Source: Planctomycetota bacterium (GTDB lineage: Bacteria; Planctomycetota; Planctomycetia; Pirellulales; Pirellulaceae). From it: a stretch of DNA of 64,000 nucleotides. The stretch lies in NCBI GenBank assembly GCA_963204915.1, contig CAUJHS010000074.1, forward strand, positions 124,001 to 188,000. The letters are read 5' to 3'. Both the position numbers and the translations under genes were made by a program. Shown here piece by piece: positions 44,585 to 53,538 of this stretch (positions are counted from its first letter, which is position 1; each line of letters begins with the position of its first letter). The notes under the pieces were generated by a model. That model was not told the DNA's origin. It saw nothing but the letters and a program-made list of their open reading frames with translations, and ran no database searches.

Positions 44585-45895
44585 ATGTCGTCCAATGCTT
44601 CCGAATTTCGAGTCGCCTGCTTGGGACCTTGCGAGGTCGACTCGCCGTTGATGCGCCAGGGCGATCATCAGCCGCGGGCGCACTTCGTGAACGACGACCA
44701 GCGTGTGCTGGTCGACGACCTCATCAACGGAGACGACGAGACCTCATTTCACGACCGCCCGACGCTCGAACTGGCCGGCCCGCGTCCCAAGATCTTCTTT
44801 AACCCCTCGGAACTGGGCGTCGGCATTGTGACCTGCGGCGGGCTTTGCCCCGGTTTGAACGATGTGATTCGCGGTCTCGTCATGGTGGCGCATCATCGGT
44901 ATGGCGCGGCGCGCATTTATGGCTTTCGCTACGGGTATCAAGGGCTTTGTCCTGGCGAAGAGCCGATGCGACTCACGCCAGACATTGTGAAAAACATCAA
45001 TGCCAGCGGCGGCACGTTCCTGGGAAGTTCGCGCGGGCCGCAAGATCCGGCGGTCATGGTCCGTCGGCTGCAAGAGCTGGGAGTTCAGCTATTGTTCGTC
45101 ATCGGCGGCGACGGCAGCATGCGCGGCGCGCTGGCGATTGGTCAAGAAGCCGCGCGGCGCAAACTTCCGATTGCCGTGGTAGGCATTCCCAAGACAATCG
45201 ACAACGATCTGGCCTTCACCGATCAAAGCTTTGGCTTCACCACGGCGTGTTCGACGGCGATGCACGCGATTCGCGCCGCCCACAGCGAGGCCAAAGGCGC
45301 GCGAAACGGCGTGGGGCTGGTAAAACTCATGGGGCGGCATTCCGGCTTTATCGCCTGCTTCGCCGCGCTGGCCGCCAATGAAGTCAATTTCGTGTTGATT
45401 CCCGAAGTTCCCTTTTCGCTCACCGGAGAGGGAGGCTTTTTGAATGCGCTCGCCGAGCGGTTGAACCAACGAGGACACGCCGTGGTGGTCGTCGCGGAAG
45501 GCGCAGGTCAGGAGCTATTGCACCGCGCTGGCGATGCGCGCGATGCGTCCGGGAATGTGCGACTGCAAGATGTCGGGCCCTTTCTGGCCGATCGCATCCA
45601 GACGCATTTGAAGGCGAAAAGCATGGAGTGCACGCTCAAGTACATCGATCCAAGTTACATCATTCGTAGCGTTCCTGCCGCACCGGCCGACAGCGTATTT
45701 TGCTGGCGCTTGGCTCAGAATGCGGTCCATGCAGGCATGTGCGGCAAAACCCAAATGGTCGTGGCGCGGTGGCACAACCGTTTCGTTCACGTGCCAATGC
45801 GGGCGGCGATTTCGCAGCGCAACCAGGTGGACCCCAGCGGCGATATTTGGCTCAGCGTTTTAGAGGCGACGGGACAAGGAGAGTTGATGTCATGA
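44585..45895 (+). CDS. pfkA: 6-phosphofructokinase, GGDG/PKTIDND type
   Basis: 436 aa, longer than E. coli PfkA. Phosphorylates fructose 6-phosphate. GIVTCGGLCPGLNDVIRGLV, GGDGSMRGA and PKTIDNDLAFTDQSFGF are clear, then MGRHSGFIA and PEVPFSLTGEGG. Gly in GGDG points to ATP rather than pyrophosphate, while Lys in PKTIDND is the combination found in plant and trypanosomatid ATP-PFKs; phosphoryl donor should be tested. The N-terminal 70 residues are an extension. The V-ATPase B gene overlaps its stop (ATGA), tying a glycolytic kinase to the ATPase operon. Confidence 0.93.
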   Translation: MSSNASEFRVACLGPCEVDSPLMRQGDHQPRAHFVNDDQRVLVDDLINGDDETSFHDRPTLELAGPRPKIFFNPSELGVGIVTCGGLCPGLNDVIRGLVMVAHHRYGAARIYGFRYGYQGLCPGEEPMRLTPDIVKNINASGGTFLGSSRGPQDPAVMVRRLQELGVQLLFVIGGDGSMRGALAIGQEAARRKLPIAVVGIPKTIDNDLAFTDQSFGFTTACSTAMHAIRAAHSEAKGARNGVGLVKLMGRHSGFIACFAALAANEVNFVLIPEVPFSLTGEGGFLNALAERLNQRGHAVVVVAEGAGQELLHRAGDARDASGNVRLQDVGPFLADRIQTHLKAKSMECTLKYIDPSYIIRSVPAAPADSVFCWRLAQNAVHAGMCGKTQMVVARWHNRFVHVPMRAAISQRNQVDPSGDIWLSVLEATGQGELMS

Positions 45896-47253
45896 CGGCC
45901 ACCCTCACGCAACACTTGGTTCGTCACACGCGTATCGTGTCGATCGTCGGCGATATCTTGACCGTTCGCGCGCGTAACGTCGGTTTGGGCGATCTGGCGG
46001 TGGTCGAAAACTGGGACGGCGAGCAATCGCTGGCCCAAACCATTCAGGTGCGGCAAGACGAAGCCTCGCTTCAGGTGTTCACCGGCGGCAAGGGCCTTTC
46101 GACCGCCGCCAAGGTGCGCTTCCTTGGACATCCGATGCAAGTCGTGTATTCGCCCAACATTCTCGGCCGCATCTTCAGCGGAGCCGGTGAGCCGATTGAC
46201 GGCGGACCTCGCCTGGTGGCGGACCCGCAATTGAACATTGGTGGTCCTTCGGTCAATCCGACCACGCGCGTCGTCCCGCAGAAGATGATCGAGACCAAGA
46301 TCCCCATGATCGACATCTTTAACTGCCTGGTCGAAAGCCAAAAGATTCCGATCTTTTCCATTGCCGGCGAACCGTACAACCAACTGCTTGCGCGGGTGGG
46401 CATTCAGGCCGACGCCGAGGTGATTGTATTCGCCGGCCTGGGTTTGATCTTTGACGACTTTCACTTTTTCCGCACGCGTTTTGAAGACGAAGGGGTCTTT
46501 CCGCGCACGGTCATGTTCGTCAATCAAGCGTCGGACCCCATCGTCGAGCGAATCTTGGCGCCTGATATGGCGCTCAAAGTCGCCGAGCGGTTCGCCGTGG
46601 ACGAAGGCAAACGCGTGCTTGTGCTGATGACCGACATGACCGCCTATGCCGACGCGCTGAAAGAAATCGGCATTTCGATGGAGCGCGTTCCCTCGAACCG
46701 CGGTTACATGGGCGACTTGTACAGCCAACTGGCTGTGCGTTACGAACGGGCCTGCAACTATCGCGGCGCCGGATCGGTGACGATTCTGACTGTCACCACC
46801 ATGCCGGGCAATGACGTGACGCACCCCGTGCCCGACAACACTGGCTATATCACGGAAGGCCAGTTCTACCTTCACGACGGCGCCATCGATCCCTTTGGGT
46901 CGTTGTCGCGGCTTAAACAGCAAGTGATTGGCAAAGTCACGCGCGAAGATCACGGGCAGATCATGAACACCATGGTTCGTTTCTACTCCGGCGCGCGTGA
47001 GGCGCAAAAGAAGCAAGCCATGGCGTTCGACCTTTCGCCTTTTGACGAAAAACTCTTGCGCTTTGGCGGCCTGTTTCGCCAGCGATTTATGGACATCAAT
47101 GTTTCATTACCCTTGAACGACGCGCTCGACCTGTGCTGGAAGACGCTGGCCGAATGCTTCGAACCGCAAGAACTGTTGATGAAGGAAGCCCTGGTTCAGA
47201 AATACTTTCCCAAGGACGTTCAGCGCGCCACCACTGTGGCCGCTCAACCATAA
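45892..47253 (+). CDS. atpB: V-type ATPase subunit B
   Basis: 453 aa from ATG 45892. Non-catalytic nucleotide-binding subunit of the A3B3 head. No Walker A: the equivalent position reads IFSIAGEPYNQLLARVG. Typical B-subunit stretches are FLGHPMQVVYSPNILGRIFSG, NPTTRVVPQKMIETKIPMID, VLMTDMTAYADALKEI, PSNRGYMGDLYSQLAVRYER and TVTTMPGNDVTHPVPDNTGY. It is the first ATPase gene in this operon, whereas subunits E and A come first in most bacterial V-ATPase operons. Confidence 0.96.
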   Translation: MTATLTQHLVRHTRIVSIVGDILTVRARNVGLGDLAVVENWDGEQSLAQTIQVRQDEASLQVFTGGKGLSTAAKVRFLGHPMQVVYSPNILGRIFSGAGEPIDGGPRLVADPQLNIGGPSVNPTTRVVPQKMIETKIPMIDIFNCLVESQKIPIFSIAGEPYNQLLARVGIQADAEVIVFAGLGLIFDDFHFFRTRFEDEGVFPRTVMFVNQASDPIVERILAPDMALKVAERFAVDEGKRVLVLMTDMTAYADALKEIGISMERVPSNRGYMGDLYSQLAVRYERACNYRGAGSVTILTVTTMPGNDVTHPVPDNTGYITEGQFYLHDGAIDPFGSLSRLKQQVIGKVTREDHGQIMNTMVRFYSGAREAQKKQAMAFDLSPFDEKLLRFGGLFRQRFMDINVSLPLNDALDLCWKTLAECFEPQELLMKEALVQKYFPKDVQRATTVAAQP

Positions 47254-47264
47254 GAATTGTTGTT

Positions 47265-47858
47265 ATGGCCCTCGCGCTAAATAAAAGTTCGCTCAAGCAG
47301 CAGCGGGACCAGCTCAGCCTGTTCCGCAAGTTCCTGCCCTCGCTCGATCTCAAGCGACAACAGTTGCTCGCGGCGCTCAAAGAAGCGCGGGTTCAATTGG
47401 AGCAGGTCGAAGCCGAGATTCGCCGGTTTGATCAATTGACCGAGTCGCTCTATCCCCTTCTGGGCAGCGCCACTTTGGCGACGCAAGACCTTTCGCAATT
47501 GGTGCGAGTGAAGGCCGTTCGCATCGAAACGGAAAACCTGGCGGGTGTCCACCTTCCGACGGTGCGCGAGCTGGAGTTCGAGGTGGCGCCCTATTCCACC
47601 TTGGCTACGCCGTTCTGGGTCGATTCCCTGGTGGAGGCCTTGCGTCACATGGCGGAACTGCGCATTCGGTATTCCGTGCAAAGGCAACGCGTCGAACAAC
47701 TGGAAACCGCAGGCCGCCGCGTAACGCAGCGCGTGAACCTGTTCGATAAGGTGTTGATTCCGCAAGCGCAGCAAAGCATCAAACGAATTCAGATTTTCCT
47801 GGCTGATCAAGAGCGATCTGCCGTGGTCAGCTCGAAGATCGCCAAGACTAAGCGTTGA
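47265..47858 (+). CDS. atpD: V-type ATPase subunit D (central stalk)
   Basis: 197 aa from ATG 47265. Two long helices that form the rotating shaft: N-terminal ALNKSSLKQQRDQLSLFRKF and LDLKRQQLLAALKEA, and C-terminal RRVTQRVNLFDKVLIPQAQQ followed by SIKRIQIFLADQ, the D-subunit signature. It lies 11 bases after subunit B. No subunit F or G gene is present in the operon, as is usual for the bacterial seven-gene form. Confidence 0.94.
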   Translation: MALALNKSSLKQQRDQLSLFRKFLPSLDLKRQQLLAALKEARVQLEQVEAEIRRFDQLTESLYPLLGSATLATQDLSQLVRVKAVRIETENLAGVHLPTVRELEFEVAPYSTLATPFWVDSLVEALRHMAELRIRYSVQRQRVEQLETAGRRVTQRVNLFDKVLIPQAQQSIKRIQIFLADQERSAVVSSKIAKTKR

Positions 47859-47879
47859 ACCCGAGACCCCACGTGGGCT

Positions 47880-49679
47880 ATGGCTATCGTCGCCCTTAAT
47901 AAAGTGACGTTATACGGCTCCGCTGCTCAGCGCGATGCGGCGCTCGACGCGCTCCAGCGTCTGGGCCGACTGCACTTGCTCAGCTTGAGCGACGCGGAGG
48001 CGCGCGCTCCGGTCGAAGGACTTGCCTCGGCCGACGCACGTGAAGCGCTAAAATATCTGCGCGCGGCGCCGGTCCAGCGACGCCCCTCCAAGCGAACACG
48101 TGGCTTTGATGCGCCAACCATCATTCGGCAAACCTTGGAGAACAAACGCCATCGCCAGGCGCTTTCCGATGAGCGCGACTCGGTCGACAAAGCGATCGAA
48201 GACATGACCCCTTGGGGCGAATTTCGCTTGCCGCCGGTCGAGGAACTGGGCGATACCCGCCTTTGGTTCTACGCCGTACCCCGACGCGACGCCAAGGCGA
48301 TTGCTGCGCTGGAAGCGCCGTTTCAAATTGCGGCGGAGGATCCCACGACGTTATATCTCGTAGTGATCTCGCCCGTGGAGCCGGTCGCGGCGCCTGGTGA
48401 ACGGAAGGACTTGGACCCACGGCCGCTTTCGGAATTGAGGGCGCGGCGCGGCGAGATTGACGAGCTTCTGGAAGACCTCGATTGGGAGCGAAACGAGCTG
48501 ACGCGCTGGATTGGTCTGCTTCAGCACAACTTGAATGAAGCCGACGACCGCGCTGCCCGGGCCTGGGCCGAGCAGTTGTCGCGGTGCGATGAAGACTTGT
48601 TCGCCGTTCAAGGCTGGGCGCCGCGCGAGGCGCGTACCGAGATTGAAGCCATCGCCAACCAGCACAGATTGGCCGTGACCTTTGCCGCGCCCGACGTGAA
48701 AGATCAGCCTCCCACGCTGCTGAAGAACCCCGACCGCGTAGTCGGCGCCGAGAACGCCGTGACGTTCTACATCACGCCGGCGTATCGTGCATGGGATCCC
48801 ACGCCGATCATGTTTATCTCCTTCAGCCTGTTCTTCGGCATGATCGTGGCCGACGCGGGTTATGGGCTGCTGATGGCGGCGGCGCTACTTTTGTTTTGGC
48901 GAAAGCTGGGCAATACCCCGAACGGCGCCCGGTCGCGTTGCTTGTTTCTGGCGATCGTCGTCGTGACGATTGTGTTTGGCGCGCTGGCTGGAAGCTACTT
49001 CGGGTTGGCGCCGAGCGCCGATTCGATGCTCGGACGGTTGCGCGTGCTCGACTTCGAGAACCGCGGCCAGATGATGGGGCTGTCGATCCTTATCGGCGTG
49101 ACGCATCTCACGATTGCCAACTTGATCACCGCCTGGCATGCGCGCGGCAGTGCGCGGGCGCTCGGTTCGATCGGCTGGGTGCTGGTGATGGTGGGCGCGT
49201 TAATGATGGCCGCGCGACTTCTGGAGACGCCCGGGGGAGTGACGGCCGCATGGCTGGGCCAATGGGTTCTCGGACTCGGATTTCTTACGATTCTGCTCTT
49301 TAGCAGCGATCGTCCTTGGCGCTCCACGCGCCTGGGCGATTGGGCCGGCCGATTGATGGACGGCTTGGGAGCGCTCACGGGAATCTCCAAATTGTTTGGC
49401 GACGTGCTGAGCTACCTCCGGCTGTTCGCGCTGGGGTTGGCCAGCGCCCAATTGGCGGTCACGTTCAATCAACTTGCGTCAGACATGACGCAATTTCGCG
49501 GGCTTGGCTTCCTGTTGGCCGCAGTGATTCTTATTGCAGGGCATGGCATCAACCTGGTTCTGGGGTTGATGGGGGGCGTCGTGCATGGATTGCGGCTCAA
49601 CTGCATCGAATTCTTTAACTGGAGTCTCACCGAGGAGGGTTACCCCTTTCGGGCTTTCCAAAAAAAGGTCGCAGTCTAA
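47880..49679 (+). CDS. atpI: V-type ATPase subunit I (a-type)
   Basis: 599 aa. The N-terminal 295 residues are cytoplasmic with coiled coils (KVTLYGSAAQRDAALDALQ); about seven membrane helices follow from residue 305. The pattern AYRAWDPTPIMFISFSLFFG, then DAGYGLLMA, begins the membrane part, and the essential Arg helix is probably in FGDVLSYLRLFALGLASAQL. The end reads GLRLNCIEFFNWSLTEEG, typical of this subunit. It forms the stator half-channel against the K ring. Confidence 0.95.
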   Translation: MAIVALNKVTLYGSAAQRDAALDALQRLGRLHLLSLSDAEARAPVEGLASADAREALKYLRAAPVQRRPSKRTRGFDAPTIIRQTLENKRHRQALSDERDSVDKAIEDMTPWGEFRLPPVEELGDTRLWFYAVPRRDAKAIAALEAPFQIAAEDPTTLYLVVISPVEPVAAPGERKDLDPRPLSELRARRGEIDELLEDLDWERNELTRWIGLLQHNLNEADDRAARAWAEQLSRCDEDLFAVQGWAPREARTEIEAIANQHRLAVTFAAPDVKDQPPTLLKNPDRVVGAENAVTFYITPAYRAWDPTPIMFISFSLFFGMIVADAGYGLLMAAALLLFWRKLGNTPNGARSRCLFLAIVVVTIVFGALAGSYFGLAPSADSMLGRLRVLDFENRGQMMGLSILIGVTHLTIANLITAWHARGSARALGSIGWVLVMVGALMMAARLLETPGGVTAAWLGQWVLGLGFLTILLFSSDRPWRSTRLGDWAGRLMDGLGALTGISKLFGDVLSYLRLFALGLASAQLAVTFNQLASDMTQFRGLGFLLAAVILIAGHGINLVLGLMGGVVHGLRLNCIEFFNWSLTEEGYPFRAFQKKVAV

Positions 49680-50125
49680 TGGACGTCTTTATTCTCGCAC
49701 TGGGATGGCTGGGGATCTTCGCGCCGACGGCGCTTGGCGCCATTGGGAGCATCATTGGGTGCGCTCGGGCAGGCCAGGCCGCCTGCGGCGCCATGCTCGA
49801 TGTCGACGGCGGCTACGGCCGCTTCGTCGGACTCTCGGCCCTGCCGTCATCCCAAATGATTTACGGCATCGTGGTCATGTTCTCGCTCAATCGAGAGGTG
49901 ACCGTCACCTCGGCCCCGGCTTTGTTCGCCATTGGCGTACTGGCAGGGCTAGCCCTGATGTTCAGCGCGATTTACCAAGGCGCATGTTGCGCGTCGGCCA
50001 TTAACAGTAGCAAGAGCAAGCCGGAGATTTTCGGGCTGTCGGCCGCTCCCGCCGCCATCGTCGAAGGGTTCGCGGTGTTCGCCTTCGTGTTCGCCCTGGT
50101 CCTCAGCGGCGGCATTCCTTCATAA
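49679..50125 (+). CDS. atpK: V-type ATPase subunit K (ion-binding ring)
   Basis: 148 aa with four membrane helices, overlapping the subunit I stop by one base. The ion-carrying Glu is E129 in AAIVEGFAVFAFVFAL. Compared with Enterococcus hirae NtpK, whose Na+ ligands are L61, T64, Q65, Q110 and E139, this protein has L55, S58, Q59, Q100 and E129 in matching context (LPSSQMIYG and IYQGACCA). Only T to S differs, which keeps the hydroxyl. This suggests a Na+-translocating ring. The Cys pair C103-C104 is unusual. Confidence 0.93.
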   Translation: MDVFILALGWLGIFAPTALGAIGSIIGCARAGQAACGAMLDVDGGYGRFVGLSALPSSQMIYGIVVMFSLNREVTVTSAPALFAIGVLAGLALMFSAIYQGACCASAINSSKSKPEIFGLSAAPAAIVEGFAVFAFVFALVLSGGIPS

Positions 50126-50137
50126 GGTACGAGCGTC

Positions 50138-50833
50138 ATGGCCAGTCTGGAAACAGAAAAAAGCAACGATAAGCCGCAAGTCGTCGGCGTCCAGGAGTTG
50201 ATCGATCGCATTCGCAGCGAGGGTGTCGCCAAAGGCCGCAATGAGGGCGAATCGCTCATCGCGGCGGCTCGGGAAGAAGCGGTCAAGATCCTGGACGCGG
50301 CCCGGAAGGAAGCTGAGCAAATTTGCTCGGCCGCTCGAGCCGAGGCCGCCCATCTGCAAAAGAATGCCGAAGACGCTTTGCGTTTGGCAGCGCGCGATGC
50401 GGTGCTCGCGCTAAATGAGGCGATTCGCACCGACTTTATCGCCAAAGTGCGGCGCATGGTGTCGCACACCATGCAGGATCGTGCGTTCCTTGAACGGCTG
50501 ATCCTGGAAGTAGCGCGGCGCGCTATGCCCGAAGACGCCGGCAAGTCGATTGAAGTCCTTTTGCCGAATGACTTAGTGACGTACGACGAACTAAAGAAAA
50601 ACCCCCAAGATGTGGCCGAGAACTCCCTCAGCCGGTTCGTGCTAGAGTTGTCAGGCGACATCTTGCGCGAAGGTTTGACCTTTGTGCCCGCGGAAGATGA
50701 CCGACCGGGGCTGCGCGTGCAACTGAAAGACCAGGATGTGGAAATCGACCTGACCGACGAAGCCGTCGCCGACTTGCTGATGGAGCACCTGGCGCCGCGA
50801 TTCCGCGCGTTGATGGAAGGTTCGCAAACGTGA
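50138..50833 (+). CDS. atpE: V-type ATPase subunit E (peripheral stalk)
   Basis: 231 aa. A long helical N-terminal half (VQELIDRIRSEGVAKGRNEG, then repeated Ala/Glu heptads to about residue 95) forms the peripheral stalk coil. The C-terminal globular half has LLPNDLVTYDELKKNP and a closing LMEHLAPRFRALM. It starts 12 bases after subunit K. In most bacterial operons this gene comes first, so its position after K marks a changed order. Confidence 0.88.
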   Translation: MASLETEKSNDKPQVVGVQELIDRIRSEGVAKGRNEGESLIAAAREEAVKILDAARKEAEQICSAARAEAAHLQKNAEDALRLAARDAVLALNEAIRTDFIAKVRRMVSHTMQDRAFLERLILEVARRAMPEDAGKSIEVLLPNDLVTYDELKKNPQDVAENSLSRFVLELSGDILREGLTFVPAEDDRPGLRVQLKDQDVEIDLTDEAVADLLMEHLAPRFRALMEGSQT

Positions 50834-50843
50834 GAAATACGCC

Positions 50844-51512
50844 ATGATCGGCGGGAGATCCTATTACACGCTGATTGCCAGCCTACCGGCCTTGCCAACA
50901 CGGTTCGACGTCGATCGTTGTCCGATCACGTGGCCGCGTCTGGAAGACCGCCTGCGCCTGTTGGAGCCGGAAGATCATGCGATGCTTTCGCAACTGATCG
51001 ATTTTCTGGCTTGGGACCGGCAACCGCTCGAACGAACCGACGCGGAGATGATCGCCCGCTACGATACGCTCATGAAGAAAATCACCCATCCGGTGATTCG
51101 CGGGCTCGTCGATGATTGGATTAACCTGCGCACGATTGTGAGCGCTCTGCGACGACGGCGTTTGGGAGAGGGTTCGCCTCCGGGCATTGGTTGTTGGACC
51201 GATACCATTCGCCGCTGGTGGAGTCAGCCTCAGTTCGGATTGCAAACGCGATTTCCCTGGATCGAAGAACTCGACCGGTTGATGGCCTCCAACTCGACCC
51301 GTCAGGCCGAACGACTGATACTCTCGGTGCATTGGAGCAAGTGGAGTCGCGAGGCAAGCGAACATCATTTCTCGTTCGAGGCGGTGCTGCTGTACGTGGC
51401 GCGCTGGTCCTTGGTGCATCGGTGGACCTCGCAGAACGCCGTCGCAGGACGAGAACGCTTTGAAAACACCCTTTCAAAGGTTTTGGAAAACCATGTCCAA
51501 CTCGCCAACTGA
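50844..51512 (+). CDS. DUF2764 V-ATPase-associated protein
   Basis: 222 aa. The start MIGGRSYYTLIASLPALPTR matches the YYYLVASLP opening of DUF2764, a family found between subunits E and A in bacterial V-ATPase operons and thought to stand in for subunit C/d at the rotor top. Trp-rich C-terminal part (SVHWSKWSREASEHHFSFEA). The gene overlaps the start of subunit A by 20 bases. Its role is inferred from position and family only. Confidence 0.85.
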   Translation: MIGGRSYYTLIASLPALPTRFDVDRCPITWPRLEDRLRLLEPEDHAMLSQLIDFLAWDRQPLERTDAEMIARYDTLMKKITHPVIRGLVDDWINLRTIVSALRRRRLGEGSPPGIGCWTDTIRRWWSQPQFGLQTRFPWIEELDRLMASNSTRQAERLILSVHWSKWSREASEHHFSFEAVLLYVARWSLVHRWTSQNAVAGRERFENTLSKVLENHVQLAN

Positions 51513-53307
51513 AGCCGCCGTGATCGGCGTCAGCGGGAATATCGTCTCCATCGAGGCGCCCCATGGTTCGATCATGAAAAACGAAGTGGGTTACGTGCGC
51601 ATGGGCGATCGTCGCCTGAAGGCGGAAGTGTTGCGCGTTTACGGTCAAGAGGCCGATTTGCAGGTCTTCGAAGACACGGAAGGCGTACGCGTGGGCGACG
51701 CCATTGAACTAACACACGAAATGCTTTCGGTCACCCTCGGGCCAGGATTGCTCGGAACCGTTTTCGACGGGTTGCAGAACCCGCTTAATAAGCTGGCCGA
51801 GCAAGACGGTTTTTTTCTGCAACGAGGACGAAGCGTCCCGGCGCTCGATCCTGAGCAGCTATGGAAATTCCAACCTGTCTGCAAACTGGGCGATAAGCTT
51901 AATGCTGGCGACGTCGTGGGAACCGTGCAAGAGCGTCGCATCACGCACAAGATCCTGTTGCCGTTCGCGTTGCCCCGCGAAGTGGAAGTAATCTCGATTC
52001 AAGCGGGCGAATTCACCGTTCAGGAACCGGTCGCCCGGGTGCGCGATGCGAATGGAAACGAACGTGCGGTCACGCTCGCCCAAACCTGGCCGGTCCGGCG
52101 GCCGCTGCCCGCGGCGCTATTTCGCCGAAGGTTAAGCGAGCGGCAATTCTCCGCGGAACCGTTAGTAACGACGATTCGGCTCATCGACACATTTTTTCCC
52201 ATCGCCCGCGGCGGTACCGCATGTATTCCGGGGCCCTTCGGCGCGGGAAAGACCGTCCTGCAAGGACTCATTGCGCGCTACTCCGCGGTTGACGTTGTGA
52301 TCGTTGTGGCTTGCGGCGAACGTGCCGGCGAAGTGCTGGAAACCATCTCTGAGTTCTCCCACATGGATGATCCTCGCACCGGCGGCAAGTTGATCGACCG
52401 CACGGTGATTATTTGTAACACCTCCTCCATGCCGGTGGCGGCGCGCGAGGCGTCAATCTTCACCGGCATCACGCTGGGCGAATATTATCGACAGATGGGT
52501 CTGGACGTACTGATGATCGCCGACTCCACATCGCGCTGGGCGCAAGCGATGCGGGAAACCTCGGGACGGCTCGAGGAAATTCCCGGCGAGGAGGCGTACC
52601 CCGCTTATCTCGACTCGGCCATCAAAGGCGTGTACGAACGCGCGGGGTTGATCCGCACGAACGACGGCTCCATCGGCAGCTTGACGATGATCGGCACGGT
52701 ATCTCCTGCTGGCGGCAACTTCGAGGAGCCAGTGACGCAAGCCACACTGAGCGCAGTGAAGTGCTTCCTGGGGCTATCGTACGACCGGGCGTACAAGCGG
52801 TTCTATCCGGCCATTGACCCGTTGATCTCGTGGTCTCGCTACTTGGAGCAGTTGCAAAAAAGGTTCGACGAACAACTTGACCCCCTTTGGACGGAAACCG
52901 CGCGGCGCATGATTCAGTTGCTCCATTCCGGCAGCGCCATCTATCAGATGATGCAAGTCACGGGCGAAGAAGGCGTCACGCTGGAAGATTTCGTGACCTG
53001 GCAAAAGGCCACGTTCCTCGACATGGTCTACCTGCAACAAGACGCCTTTGATCCCGTCGATGTTTCCGTTCCCACGGAGCGCCAAAAAGAATCGTTCCTA
53101 CTCATCAAGCGACTGATTGAGCGGCCCTATCGGTTTGGAGGGAAAGACCATGCGCGCACCTTCTTCACCGCATTGACCGGCCTGTACAAGAACCTGAATT
53201 ACTCGCCCCTCGATTCCGACGAATACCGTAAATACCTGAAAGAAATTGAGGAGCTAGAGCGCCAAGGGATGGCAGGCGCAACAACCTTGCGCACGGAGGC
53301 GACTTAA
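51493..53307 (+). CDS. atpA: V-type ATPase subunit A (catalytic)
   Basis: 604 aa from ATG 51493. Catalytic subunit with Walker A GPFGAGKTVLQ, the non-homologous insert region (ALPREVEVISIQAGEFTVQE), GERAGEVLETISEF, Walker B region VLMIADSTSRWAQAMRE and SGRLEEIPGEEAYPAYL. It ends the ATPase operon. ATP hydrolysis or synthesis depends on the ion gradient; the direction is not readable from sequence. The ordering B-D-I-K-E-DUF2764-A is a permutation of the common arrangement. Confidence 0.97.
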   Translation: MSNSPTEAAVIGVSGNIVSIEAPHGSIMKNEVGYVRMGDRRLKAEVLRVYGQEADLQVFEDTEGVRVGDAIELTHEMLSVTLGPGLLGTVFDGLQNPLNKLAEQDGFFLQRGRSVPALDPEQLWKFQPVCKLGDKLNAGDVVGTVQERRITHKILLPFALPREVEVISIQAGEFTVQEPVARVRDANGNERAVTLAQTWPVRRPLPAALFRRRLSERQFSAEPLVTTIRLIDTFFPIARGGTACIPGPFGAGKTVLQGLIARYSAVDVVIVVACGERAGEVLETISEFSHMDDPRTGGKLIDRTVIICNTSSMPVAAREASIFTGITLGEYYRQMGLDVLMIADSTSRWAQAMRETSGRLEEIPGEEAYPAYLDSAIKGVYERAGLIRTNDGSIGSLTMIGTVSPAGGNFEEPVTQATLSAVKCFLGLSYDRAYKRFYPAIDPLISWSRYLEQLQKRFDEQLDPLWTETARRMIQLLHSGSAIYQMMQVTGEEGVTLEDFVTWQKATFLDMVYLQQDAFDPVDVSVPTERQKESFLLIKRLIERPYRFGGKDHARTFFTALTGLYKNLNYSPLDSDEYRKYLKEIEELERQGMAGATTLRTEAT

Positions 53308-53538
53308 AAGACGTCTCATCCTATGACTTTTTTTCGCAGTTCATTGCCAATTCAAATGAGGAAATTGCCTACGAACCTGTTCGAACGCGGGCCGCCATTG
53401 ACGCGGCGTCACCGAGCCAGCCCAATCCGAATCGTGGCTCGATTGCAACGCGCGGAAGATGAGAACAACGCGGCGTTCGTTTAAGCCCTTGACTGTGTTT
53501 CCTTAACATTTACTCGCCGCATTTTGCGGAGGTGTGCC

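Noticed and set aside
45787..47016. Minus-strand open frame of 409 codons
   Set aside because: Antisense shadow of V-ATPase subunit B; the opposite strand has a complete, recognisable protein.
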